Below, piece after piece: positions 6,585-13,246 of a DNA stretch of 13,246 nt. Position 1 is the first letter of the stretch; the number at the start of each line of letters is the position of its first letter. Source of the DNA: an uncultured Collinsella sp. (GTDB lineage: Bacteria > Actinomycetota > Coriobacteriia > Coriobacteriales > Coriobacteriaceae); NCBI GenBank assembly GCA_900547505.1, contig URGY01000035.1, positions 1 to 13,246 on the forward strand, given 5' to 3'. Position numbers and translations under genes: made by a program. The notes beneath the pieces are model-generated. The model made no database searches, was not told the origin of the DNA, and saw only the letters and a list, made by a program, of their open reading frames with translations.

Positions 6585-6672
6585 GTTCGATACGTGTCCA
6601 AAAATCCACTCTCACCCCTTCCGATTAGTGAATGGCCTATGCGCACTGGCGGGGCTTTCCGCATGCAATCTA

Positions 6673-6706
6673 TATCGTTGTTCGATAAACTGTTCGAATA
6701 ACGATA
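6673..6706. promoter_or_regulatory. Tandem dyad operator before the DUF2975/XRE operon
   Basis: TATCGTTGTTCGA (6673-6685) and TCGAATAACGATA (6694-6706) are inverted repeats with one mismatch in 13, separated by 8 nt. The left half extended (6673-6688) is itself a dyad, TATCG-N5-CGATA; the right half has GTTCG-N5-CGATA, 19 bp centre to centre, so two dimer sites on one face of the helix are plausible. It ends 20 nt before the ATG at 6727. A matching site lies in the ABC promoter at 7717-7732 (14 of 16 identical to 6673-6688 on the opposite strand). The likely binder is the XRE protein encoded just downstream, as autoregulator. Confidence 0.65.
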
Positions 6707-6726
6707 GAGTCGATGAGGGTGAGTGT

Positions 6727-7287
6727 ATGTCCAACAGCGTTCAGCGTATGGCCAAGGCGGGCGAAAATATCAGGAAGCTTGGTTTTTGCATGGCAGCCGT
6801 TTTTGCAGGGATGCTCGTCGCTTTTGCCGCGTTGGTTGTTTACGTGATTTGGTATGCGGTTGAAAACGTTGCTTCTGTCGATTCTTTTGGTGTCGTGACG
6901 CTTCTCAATGGCGGGTGCATCGTTATCCCAAGCGGACTGTGCCTGGCACTCGTTGTGGGTATTTCGCTTGTCGTTTTGTGCGGGGTCAGCCGTAACATCT
7001 CGCGGGGCGTCTCGCCCTTTACCAGGGCACATGTGCGGCTTATCCGTGTTCTTGCACTTGCCTTTGCTGTTAACGCTGCGGTTTCGTTTGTTGGTGCCTA
7101 TGGATCGGTCAATCTCACCATTGGCGGACTGGAGCTTTACATCGTGCCTCATTCCTTCGTTATTGAGATTTGCCAAGGCGCTACCTTTGATGCGGGGTCG
7201 TTTATCGGCGCAGTTGTCTGCTTGTTTATCTCGGCGATCTGGAGTTATGCCTCGCTGCTCCAAGAGCAGTCTGACGAGCTTGTGTAG
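6727..7287 (+). CDS. DUF2975-like four-helix membrane protein
   Basis: A 186-residue membrane protein with four hydrophobic segments at about residues 18-44, 66-87, 104-126 and 157-178. The conserved-looking G-V-S-P-F-T-R-A-H-V-R-L-I-R loop (94-107) between segments 2 and 3 resembles the DUF2975 family, whose members commonly precede a small XRE/YozG-type regulator, as here. The function of the family is not established. The frame is open back to 6565, but the ATG at 6727 is preferred because GAGGGTGAG sits just before it and residues upstream show no family likeness. The next gene starts 9 nt after the stop, so the pair forms an operon. A regulatory or signal-sensing membrane partner for the XRE protein is an inference only. 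Confidence 0.8.
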   Translation: MSNSVQRMAKAGENIRKLGFCMAAVFAGMLVAFAALVVYVIWYAVENVASVDSFGVVTLLNGGCIVIPSGLCLALVVGISLVVLCGVSRNISRGVSPFTRAHVRLIRVLALAFAVNAAVSFVGAYGSVNLTIGGLELYIVPHSFVIEICQGATFDAGSFIGAVVCLFISAIWSYASLLQEQSDELV

Positions 7288-7295
7288 GAGGAAAC

Positions 7296-7625
7296 ATGAG
7301 CTATCTCATCATCGAGCTTGAGACGCAGCTGCTTAAGACCGGAAAGACCAGCGCTGATCTGATTCGGGCGACGGGGCATACTCCGGCTAATATTTCAAAG
7401 CTTAGAAACGGAAAGATAAAAGCTATTCGCCTAAAGACGCTTCTCGATATCTGTGATGAGCTTGATTGTCAACCGGGAGATATTATTCAGCGCGTGAGCG
7501 AGAAAGAGCTTGAGGAGCTTATTGTCGAGCGCGCAAAAAATGTCGTGAGACAGATGCGGGACGGCGGAGGCAATGAGGTATCGCTTCCGACATCAGTCTT
7601 CGCTGTCGATTTGAGTGACGAGTAG
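7296..7625 (+). CDS. XRE/Cro-CI-type helix-turn-helix regulator
   Basis: A 109-residue DNA-binding protein. The helix-turn-helix spans about residues 17-45 (T-S-A-D-L-I-R-A-T-G-H-T-P-A-N-I-S-K-L-R-N-G-K), followed by the typical L-L-D-I-C-D-E-L-D-C-Q-P-G-D-I-I end of the YozG/HTH_26-type domain. The C-terminal half is acidic and helical, probably for dimerisation. AGGAGG lies 5 nt before the ATG and only 8 nt separate it from the membrane-protein stop. A perfect 14-bp terminator follows. The dyad motif upstream of its operon and again in the ABC promoter at 7717 makes it the likely regulator of both, probably a repressor in the latter because the site sits between -35 and -10. Confidence 0.9.
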   Translation: MSYLIIELETQLLKTGKTSADLIRATGHTPANISKLRNGKIKAIRLKTLLDICDELDCQPGDIIQRVSEKELEELIVERAKNVVRQMRDGGGNEVSLPTSVFAVDLSDE

Positions 7626-7659
7626 CTTAAGGCAAACAACTAAAACGAAGTATCAGCGT

Positions 7660-7690
7660 GAAGGGACCCGTGTCTAACACGGGTCCCTTC
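7660..7690 (+). terminator. Rho-independent terminator of the DUF2975/XRE operon
   Basis: A perfect 14-bp stem (7660-7673 with 7677-7690) with a 3-nt CTA loop is followed by TTTTAG. It starts 35 nt after the regulator's stop and separates this operon from the ABC genes, which therefore need their own promoter. Confidence 0.93.
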
Positions 7691-7702
7691 TTTTAGATTA
7701 TC

Positions 7703-7732
7703 TTGACAAATACGAGTTATCGAAAAACAATA
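7703..7732 (+). promoter_or_regulatory. ABC operon promoter with embedded operator
   Basis: A consensus -35 TTGACA (7703-7708) is followed after 17 bp by AACAAT (7726-7731), a 4-of-6 match to the -10. The sequence TTATCGAAAAACAATA (7717-7732) covers the spacer and -10 and agrees at 14 of 16 positions with the complement of the operator at 6673-6688. A bound regulator would block RNA polymerase, so repression is expected. The spacing to the ATG at 7770 is about 38 nt. Confidence 0.65.
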
Positions 7733-7769
7733 ACAACCATGGAAAACGATAAAGGAAAGAAGGAACGAT

Positions 7770-8531
7770 ATGAGCGGTTTTTCTATCAAGCAGAACGGGG
7801 GTCCAATGAACGCATCAGCGATAAAGCTATCAAAAGTTTCAAAACGCTACGGGAAACGGCACGTTTTGCATGACGTTTCCTTCGAGGTGGATCAGTCTGA
7901 GCTTTGCGCCCTTGTTGGTGCAAACGGGGCGGGCAAAAGCACGCTTATTAAAATAGTGCTGGGCCTCTGTGAGCCATCGTCGGGGAGCGTGGAGCTCTTT
8001 GGAGGCAAGTCGAAAAAAGAGCTGAGCCTGATGCGGACGCGTGTCGGCTATGTGCCAGATTCCAGCGGAGCATACCAATCCCTCAGTGCGGCTGAAAATC
8101 TTCGGATCCGATGTGCGGAATGGGGGCTCGATGAGAAACGTGAGGTTCCTTGCGTCTTGGGCCTAGTCGGGCTGGACGTCGATGAGAAAAAGAGCGTGAG
8201 CAGTTTTTCTCTGGGAATGAAACGGCGACTGGATATAGCTACGGCTTTATTGGGCGACACCGACGTACTAATTTTCGATGAGCCGGCAAATGGATTGGAT
8301 CCGTTGGGCATCGAGAGTATATGGGCCCTTATCGGTCGATTGAATCGAGAGCAGGGTAAGACCATGCTCATCTCTAGTCATGATTTGGATGAGTTGGCAT
8401 CGGTTGCAACAAGCTGCCTGTTTATTCATGACGGCGAATTGCTAAAAAAGGAATCGATGGACGTCATAAGGGATGAGGCGTCGTCCCTAAAAGAGTATTA
8501 CAGGCGCTTGATGAAGGCGGTCTCGCTATGA
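7770..8531 (+). CDS. ABC transporter ATP-binding protein, BcrA-like
   Basis: A 253-residue ATPase of the ABC-2/BcrA type that usually powers export or self-protection against small molecules and peptides. Walker A is G50-A-N-G-A-G-K-S-T58, the signature is the relaxed S-F-S-L-G-M (145-150) seen in this group, Walker B is V166-L-I-F-D-E171 and the H-loop is His204. The Q-loop region reads R-V-G-Y-V-P-D, lacking Gln, as is usual for BcrA relatives. The ATG at 7770 has AAGGA 6 nt upstream; an ATG at 7806 after GGGGG is a possible alternative start, costing 12 residues. It overlaps the first permease by 4 nt (ATGA), so the two are translationally coupled. Confidence 0.93.
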   Translation: MSGFSIKQNGGPMNASAIKLSKVSKRYGKRHVLHDVSFEVDQSELCALVGANGAGKSTLIKIVLGLCEPSSGSVELFGGKSKKELSLMRTRVGYVPDSSGAYQSLSAAENLRIRCAEWGLDEKREVPCVLGLVGLDVDEKKSVSSFSLGMKRRLDIATALLGDTDVLIFDEPANGLDPLGIESIWALIGRLNREQGKTMLISSHDLDELASVATSCLFIHDGELLKKESMDVIRDEASSLKEYYRRLMKAVSL

Positions 8532-9352
8532 AGCGGGCGATCCATCCCATAAAGGCGGATATGATGCGTTTGCACAGGATATTTCCGGCGCAGTTTGGTC
8601 TTGCGCTTATGCTGACGTTCGGCCTTCTCTTCGGCATCTTTCTAAAAAACGGAACAACGTTGCTAGCCTTTGGCTATGGCGTTTGTGGGGAGGATATTGG
8701 TTTCCTCTGGAATGCAATCGATCCTTCTGCGCCTGATGAGTCCCTTGCGCGCAGCGCTTTTGCCGGTACATCCCTGTTCGTTCCACTCATCGTTTGTTTG
8801 GTGCTTTTACAGGAGCATGGCTATAAAGAGGGGCACCGAATTTCTTCGGCAAGAGGTCTCAACCGCTTTTATGGGGCTCTAGCCCATGCATTTTCGTCTG
8901 CTTTAATAATTGGCGCAGCGTATAGCGCGCTTTGCCTTCTTCTTTTTGCAATAGCCATAATACGTGGAGGGCATAACTACTCGCACAACATATTAACTGT
9001 ATTTTTGCCTGCAATGATAGTCAACGCCGTATTGGTGATATCGGTTGCGCTGGAGACGGTGACTATCTATCGGATAACGGGCAGCGCTGTATTGAGCGGG
9101 GCCGTGGTGATAGTTGGATTTGTCATGAGCTTGACGCTCTACGGAGCCTTCCTTCAGGCACCTATACCATCCTTGCGATGGATTTTCCTTCTTCCGGGGC
9201 CGTATCTTGGAGTCGGATGTGCCCTTGGGTATAGCGATATGGGCCAGCTGACGCTTCTGGGATATGGCGTGGCAGCCAGCTGTCTATCGGTATTGATTTA
9301 CGCTCTCGTGAGCTTTCGTGCCGGGGGTGTGTTCAATGGCTCGTCAGATTAA
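8528..9352 (+). CDS. ABC-2-type permease subunit A
   Basis: A 274-residue membrane protein with about six hydrophobic segments (roughly 21-39, 79-95, 118-145, 155-178, 184-208, 243-263). The positively charged loop Q-E-H-G-Y-K-E-G-H-R (95-104) after segment 2 fits the coupling region of ABC-2-type exporters. No binding protein gene is nearby, which also suggests export. It starts inside the ATPase stop codon and its end overlaps the next permease by 17 nt. Base use is AT-richer than the rest of the window: 8881-9000 is 43% GC by hand count, against 58% in a sample (5161-5220) of the signalling gene. Substrate unknown. Confidence 0.85.
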   Translation: MKRAIHPIKADMMRLHRIFPAQFGLALMLTFGLLFGIFLKNGTTLLAFGYGVCGEDIGFLWNAIDPSAPDESLARSAFAGTSLFVPLIVCLVLLQEHGYKEGHRISSARGLNRFYGALAHAFSSALIIGAAYSALCLLLFAIAIIRGGHNYSHNILTVFLPAMIVNAVLVISVALETVTIYRITGSAVLSGAVVIVGFVMSLTLYGAFLQAPIPSLRWIFLLPGPYLGVGCALGYSDMGQLTLLGYGVAASCLSVLIYALVSFRAGGVFNGSSD

Positions 9353-10154
9353 AAGATTCCTCCATTCAGAATGGAAGCATGTGAGCAAATGGGCGTACGC
9401 CTTAATCCTGGTAATTTATGCGTGCATGGTGGTATTGCAGCTTAATTCTTTCCCGATGTGGCTCTGTGGCCTCCGTGAGAACAGTTTCTTGGGCTTTTTC
9501 CCAGACCCGACGCTTCGGCTATCGGCGGAGGATGCCCTTCTATTTGGTAATGCAGAGGTTTTTCGCGGTCTGCTGTTCAACGTGGCCCCGTTGGCTCATG
9601 CATTGTTCTTTCCGTTCATCGCTGCTTGTATTGTGCCGCGCTTTGTCAGTTCGGGCTTTGTCGAGGAGCCGTGGGGGCTGTCAGAGGCTCGGGGAGGGAA
9701 GCGGGCGTGCGTTACCGTTGCGCGAGCGGTGCTGTCTTCTTTCGCCCTATTGGGCGCGTTTATCCTGTCAAGTGTCGTTTTGTACTGTCTTAACTGTGCA
9801 ATCGTTTTGGATGCTCAACAGTATTTCAACCTGAATATATTTTGCGATCGACTTCTTCTGGCGAGTGCCGTCTGCCTTGCATATGTGGTCTCTTGCGTGA
9901 TCGCTGTTTCCTATTTTGGGGCCGGCTTCGGTCCGATTGGCATGCTGTTGCTTGTCAACGTCGTAGCGATCTACATACAGCTCGGGACCAATTCCATGCT
10001 TCCGCTTCCAGCCTCGATGCTCATGTGGATTTGTGGCGTGACCCCGTTGGGGAATAGTCAATGCATTTCGATTCTAATTGACTGCCTAATAAACGTAGCA
10101 AGCGTTTTTGCCATTTGCTTTACCGTCGACCGATTGCGGTCGAGATTTCTTTGA
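9336..10154 (+). CDS. ABC-2-type permease subunit B
   Basis: A 272-residue membrane protein similar in size and layout to the preceding permease, with about six hydrophobic segments (18-36, 80-103, 130-156, 171-193, 198-215, 245-263). The loop after segment 2 (F-V-E-E-P-W-G-L-S-E-A-R-G-G-K-R, 108-123) is the expected cytosolic coupling region. I prefer the ATG at 9336, with GGGGGTG about 7 nt upstream; a GTG at 9318 in frame is possible. It overlaps the end of the first permease by 17 nt, so the three genes form one unit and the two permeases probably make a heterodimer with the BcrA-like ATPase. Function beyond transport is not readable. Confidence 0.85.
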   Translation: MARQIKRFLHSEWKHVSKWAYALILVIYACMVVLQLNSFPMWLCGLRENSFLGFFPDPTLRLSAEDALLFGNAEVFRGLLFNVAPLAHALFFPFIAACIVPRFVSSGFVEEPWGLSEARGGKRACVTVARAVLSSFALLGAFILSSVVLYCLNCAIVLDAQQYFNLNIFCDRLLLASAVCLAYVVSCVIAVSYFGAGFGPIGMLLLVNVVAIYIQLGTNSMLPLPASMLMWICGVTPLGNSQCISILIDCLINVASVFAICFTVDRLRSRFL

Positions 10155-10194
10155 TTGTTTGTGAGGGAAAATCATACCGAGCATACCAAATACA

Positions 10195-10228
10195 GGGGGG
10201 CGGGCACCGTGGCTGGTGTCCGCCCCCC
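10195..10228. terminator. G/C-run hairpin between convergent operons
   Basis: GGGGGGCGGGCACC (10195-10208) pairs with GGTGTCCGCCCCCC (10215-10228) over 14 bp with one G-U pair around the loop GTGGCT. It sits between the end of the ABC exporter operon (10154) and the convergent hydrolase (10266), so it may stop transcription from both sides. No real U-tract follows on either strand, and the poly-G/C run could vary in length. Confidence 0.6.
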
Positions 10229-10265
10229 CCTGGCATGGAAGGTTTAGGTCTGTGTGATTCGCGAG

Positions 10266-11075
10266 CTAGCGGGCCAGCTTAACCTTTGCCGCTGCCTCGA
10301 CAAACGACTTCCACAGGTTAAAGTCGGTCTCGAGCGTCTGCCAGGTGTACTCGGGATGCCATTGCACGCCCAGGCAGAAAGGCTGGCCTTCGACCTCGAT
10401 GCACTCGGGAACGCCGTCGGTTGCCTTGGCGACCAAGCGCGTGCTTTTACCCAGACGATCGACGCAACAGTGGTGTGCGGAGTTGGTCTGGATTAGCCTG
10501 TGCCCGCCAACCGCGCGTTCCAGCAGCGAGCCCGGCACGACCTCGACGGGGTGCACGGGATCGTTGAGCACGTGGGTGTGGCGCCACTGCGTGCGACCCT
10601 CGCGCGCACCCAGGCTCGGCACGTCCATGCACAGGGTGCCGCCCGTGGCGACATTGAGTAACTGCGTGCCGCGGCAGGTGGTAAAGAGCGGCTTCTTGGC
10701 GCGGAGCACCTCGCCGACCAGCTTAAACTCAAAGCTATCGCGGATCTCGCAGCAGAGGGTGGGGTCGTAGGGTCGATCATCGCCCCAGCGCTTGGGGTTG
10801 ACGTCCGGGCCGCCGGGAATGGCGATGCCGTCGGCGATATCGACGTAATGACGGATAACCTCAATGTCCTCGGTGATGGACATCTGCAGCGGCAGACCGC
10901 CGGCGGCAAGGATGGCATCGACAAAGACACTTGCGATCTCCTCGTTGGGGGAGAGCGTTTCGCTCAAAAACGGCTTCGCCTCTTCCCAGCGCGGCGCGAC
11001 GAGGATGAGTGGGCGGTCGGCGGGGGCGACGTCGACGTGCGGGGTGTAGGACGATGAAGTACGAGTTCCGATCAT
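10266..11075 (-). CDS. Peptidase C26 / class I glutamine amidotransferase-like hydrolase
   Basis: A 269-residue protein of the gamma-glutamyl hydrolase (PuuD-like) family, which cleaves gamma-glutamyl amide bonds. The nucleophile is Cys134 in F-T-T-C-R-G-T-Q, and His240 and Glu242 in V-Q-W-H-P-E complete the triad. The conserved P-G-G-P-D-V-N-P segment (87-94) is present. The start at 11075 has no clear ribosome-binding site (the upstream sequence is A-rich, CGAAAGTTACACCT), so translation may be weak or coupled to the ATPase gene 51 nt upstream. As last gene of an amino acid importer operon, it probably acts on the imported gamma-glutamyl compound or on gamma-glutamyl-GABA. Confirmed family, inferred substrate. 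Confidence 0.88.
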   Translation of the reverse strand: MIGTRTSSSYTPHVDVAPADRPLILVAPRWEEAKPFLSETLSPNEEIASVFVDAILAAGGLPLQMSITEDIEVIRHYVDIADGIAIPGGPDVNPKRWGDDRPYDPTLCCEIRDSFEFKLVGEVLRAKKPLFTTCRGTQLLNVATGGTLCMDVPSLGAREGRTQWRHTHVLNDPVHPVEVVPGSLLERAVGGHRLIQTNSAHHCCVDRLGKSTRLVAKATDGVPECIEVEGQPFCLGVQWHPEYTWQTLETDFNLWKSFVEAAAKVKLAR

Positions 11076-11126
11076 AGGTGTAACTTTCGAGTTTGGATGG
11101 GCATGGCGGGCGGGTGGGCGGTCTGG

Positions 11127-11891
<765 letters not shown>

Positions 11892-11927
11892 GGTGCTCGG
11901 CTCCTTATGACTCGAAATGGTAAAGCG

Positions 11928-12761
11928 TTAGCGGATGATGGTCGCGCCGGTCTTGTGCGAAACATAGACAGCGGCCTTGTTGATCGCGACGTTGATGAGG
12001 ATGTAGATGACTGCGATCACCAGGTAGACCGACACGAGGGCGTCGTAGTTGGTAATGAGCACGCGGGCATTTTGCATCAGGTCGGGATAGCTCACCACAT
12101 AGGCGACGGTGGTGTCCTTGACCACGACTACAAGTTGTGAGATCAACGACGGAATAATAAACCGAATAGCCTGCGGCAACACGATTTTAAAGGTGGTTTT
12201 AGCCTTGGAGAGACCGAGCGCCTGGGCCGCCTCGACCTGCCCGCGCGGTACGGCGTTGACGCCGGCGCGGAAGATCTCGGCAAGTACGCCGGCTGCGGCG
12301 AGTGCGACGGGAAGCGTGAGCATCCAAAACGACGGCAGCGCGATCTTGTACTGGGGCAGCACCAAAAAGAAGAAGTAGATAAACAGCAGGCTCGGCACAC
12401 CGCGGAAGAAGTCGGTAAGCACGCGGCAGACCAGCTGCAGCGGCTTAATGTCGCTGGTGCGGCCGAGCATAAGGGCTAAGCCCAGCACCAGCGCGATGGC
12501 GCCAGCGGTGAGTGCGACTTTAACGGTGCCCTCAAAGCCGGCAAGCAAGAACTTCCAGGTGGTGAGGTGCGTAAAGAAATACCAATAGTGGACCGAAAGC
12601 TGGCCGGTCACATAAAAGCGCTGCAGTACCAGGGCGACGAGCGCGGCGACGGCGACGAGTGAGATGGCGGTGCCGATGCGAATCTTGGCGCGCATCTTGG
12701 GGCCGGGAGCCTCGTAGAGCGCATCGCGCATGGTAAGCGCAGGGGAGGAGTGCTTGCTCAT
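11928..12761 (-). CDS. Polar amino acid ABC importer permease 2
   Basis: A 277-residue inner-membrane permease of the His/Glu/Gln/Arg family. It has a cytosolic N-terminal stretch, a segment near 30-47, and a five-helix permease core from about residue 72 to 263. The EAA loop (E177-A-A-Q-A-L-G-L to V-L-P-Q, 177-197) couples it to the ATPase. Its ATG overlaps the stop of the upstream permease by 4 nt (ATGA), so translation is coupled, and 36 nt separate it from the ATPase gene. Together with the truncated permease it would make a heterodimeric channel. Confidence 0.93.
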   Translation of the reverse strand: MSKHSSPALTMRDALYEAPGPKMRAKIRIGTAISLVAVAALVALVLQRFYVTGQLSVHYWYFFTHLTTWKFLLAGFEGTVKVALTAGAIALVLGLALMLGRTSDIKPLQLVCRVLTDFFRGVPSLLFIYFFFLVLPQYKIALPSFWMLTLPVALAAAGVLAEIFRAGVNAVPRGQVEAAQALGLSKAKTTFKIVLPQAIRFIIPSLISQLVVVVKDTTVAYVVSYPDLMQNARVLITNYDALVSVYLVIAVIYILINVAINKAAVYVSHKTGATIIR

Positions 12762-13197
12762 CGGAGGATCCTCACCTTCTTATCGATGTAGTTGCCAATG
12801 TGGCTCACCACAAAGGCCGTGCCCAGGTAGCCGAGCGCCGAGATAAAGAACGCGGCGACGCCGCCGAGCGAGCGCGTGTTGATGTAGCTCACCACGCCGG
12901 TAAGCTCTTGCGGCTTAAGCGGCACCTGGCTGCCCAAGGCGGTAGTGAGCATGACGGCGATAAAGAGGTTCGTCATGGGCAATACGCTTGAGCGCAGTGC
13001 CTGCGGAATCACGATTTTGGCGAGGATGCGGTTAAAGCTCATGCCGAGCGAGCGGGCGGCTTCCACCTGGCCGACGCCGACGGTGTTGATGCCGCTCATA
13101 AAGTTTTCGGAGCCAAAGGCCGAGCCCAAAAGGACCGTGGCGACGATAACGCAGGTGCGGTAGGGCAGAACGACCTTGAGCGGCGGCAGCGCATAGA
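12758..13197 (-). CDS. Polar amino acid ABC importer permease 1, 5' truncated by adapter
   Basis: The C-terminal 146 codons of a His/Glu/Gln/Arg-family permease. The frame can be followed from 13197 (Y-A-L-P-P-L-K-V-V-L-P-Y-R) through the EAA loop (E-A-A-R-S-L-G-M-S-F-N, then I-V-I-P-Q-A-L-R) to the stop at 12758. The N-terminal third, including the start codon, is missing because bases from 13198 are adapter. The in-frame TTG at 13129 is not a credible start, since it would split the first core helix. It overlaps the next permease gene by 4 nt. A solute-binding protein gene probably lay further upstream. Confidence 0.9.
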
Positions 13198-13246
13198 CTG
13201 TCTCTTATACACATCTCCGAGCCCACGAGACTACGCTGCATCTCGT
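13198..13246. other. Illumina Nextera adapter read-through, not genomic
   Basis: Bases 13198-13216 are CTGTCTCTTATACACATCT, the transposase mosaic end; 13217-13231 are the Nextera read-2 tail; 13232-13239 look like an i7 index (TACGCTGC), followed by ATCTCGT, the start of the P7 tail. All match the known order exactly. On the minus strand it encodes the well-known contaminant peptide M-Q-R-S-L-V-G-S-E-M-C-I-R-D-S. This DNA should be trimmed and not annotated as biological. Confidence 0.97.

Noticed and set aside
13032..13241. A 69-codon minus-strand frame at the right end
   Set aside because: Its start and first 15 residues come from adapter sequence and it runs in the wrong frame through the permease.

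Overview
The window is GC-rich Actinobacterial-type DNA with long open antisense frames. Gene content and style (SEC-C methionine aminopeptidase, COG0731 radical SAM protein, degenerate GGDEF/REC/HD-GYP protein, polar amino acid ABC operon) suggest a gut Coriobacteriia member, most likely Collinsella or a close relative. That placement is inference from gene style, not a search result. It appears to be a draft-assembly contig: the last 49 bases are Illumina/Nextera adapter, not genome.

Layout. (1) 1-3001, minus strand: a COG0731-type radical SAM protein, methionine aminopeptidase with an N-terminal SEC-C zinc motif, and a D-2-hydroxyacid dehydrogenase. These are separated by strong hairpins at 2117-2183 and 1123-1167. 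(2) 3163-4024, plus strand: an alpha/beta hydrolase divergent from the radical SAM gene and preceded by a stem-loop leader. (3) 4236-6496, plus: a 626-residue signalling protein (PAS-like region, degenerate GGDEF, central REC, intact HD-GYP) followed 23 bp later by a stand-alone Hpt protein, a probable phosphorelay/c-di-GMP pair. (4) 6521-10154, plus: a long hairpin element, then a two-gene operon (DUF2975-like membrane protein and XRE-type regulator), a strong terminator, then a three-gene ABC exporter-type operon (BcrA-like ATPase and two ABC-2-type permeases). A dyad motif occurs twice before the regulator operon and once between the -35 and -10 of the ABC operon, so the regulator probably controls both. 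Parts of the ABC genes are clearly AT-richer than the surroundings. (5) 10266-13197, minus: a polar amino acid ABC importer operon (a truncated permease, a second permease, a GlnQ-like ATPase) ending in a class I glutamine-amidotransferase-like peptidase C26 hydrolase. The missing 5' end of the first permease is caused by the adapter/contig end.

The most interesting items are the shared operator linking the regulator to the ABC exporter, and two hairpins (2117-2183 and 6521-6584) with different but perfectly self-complementary outer arms and the same inner architecture, which suggests an intergenic hairpin family. No tRNA, rRNA, CRISPR array, insertion sequence or phage gene was seen. No stretch longer than about 300 bases lacks a gene; the largest gaps are 3002-3226, 4025-4235 and 6497-6726.
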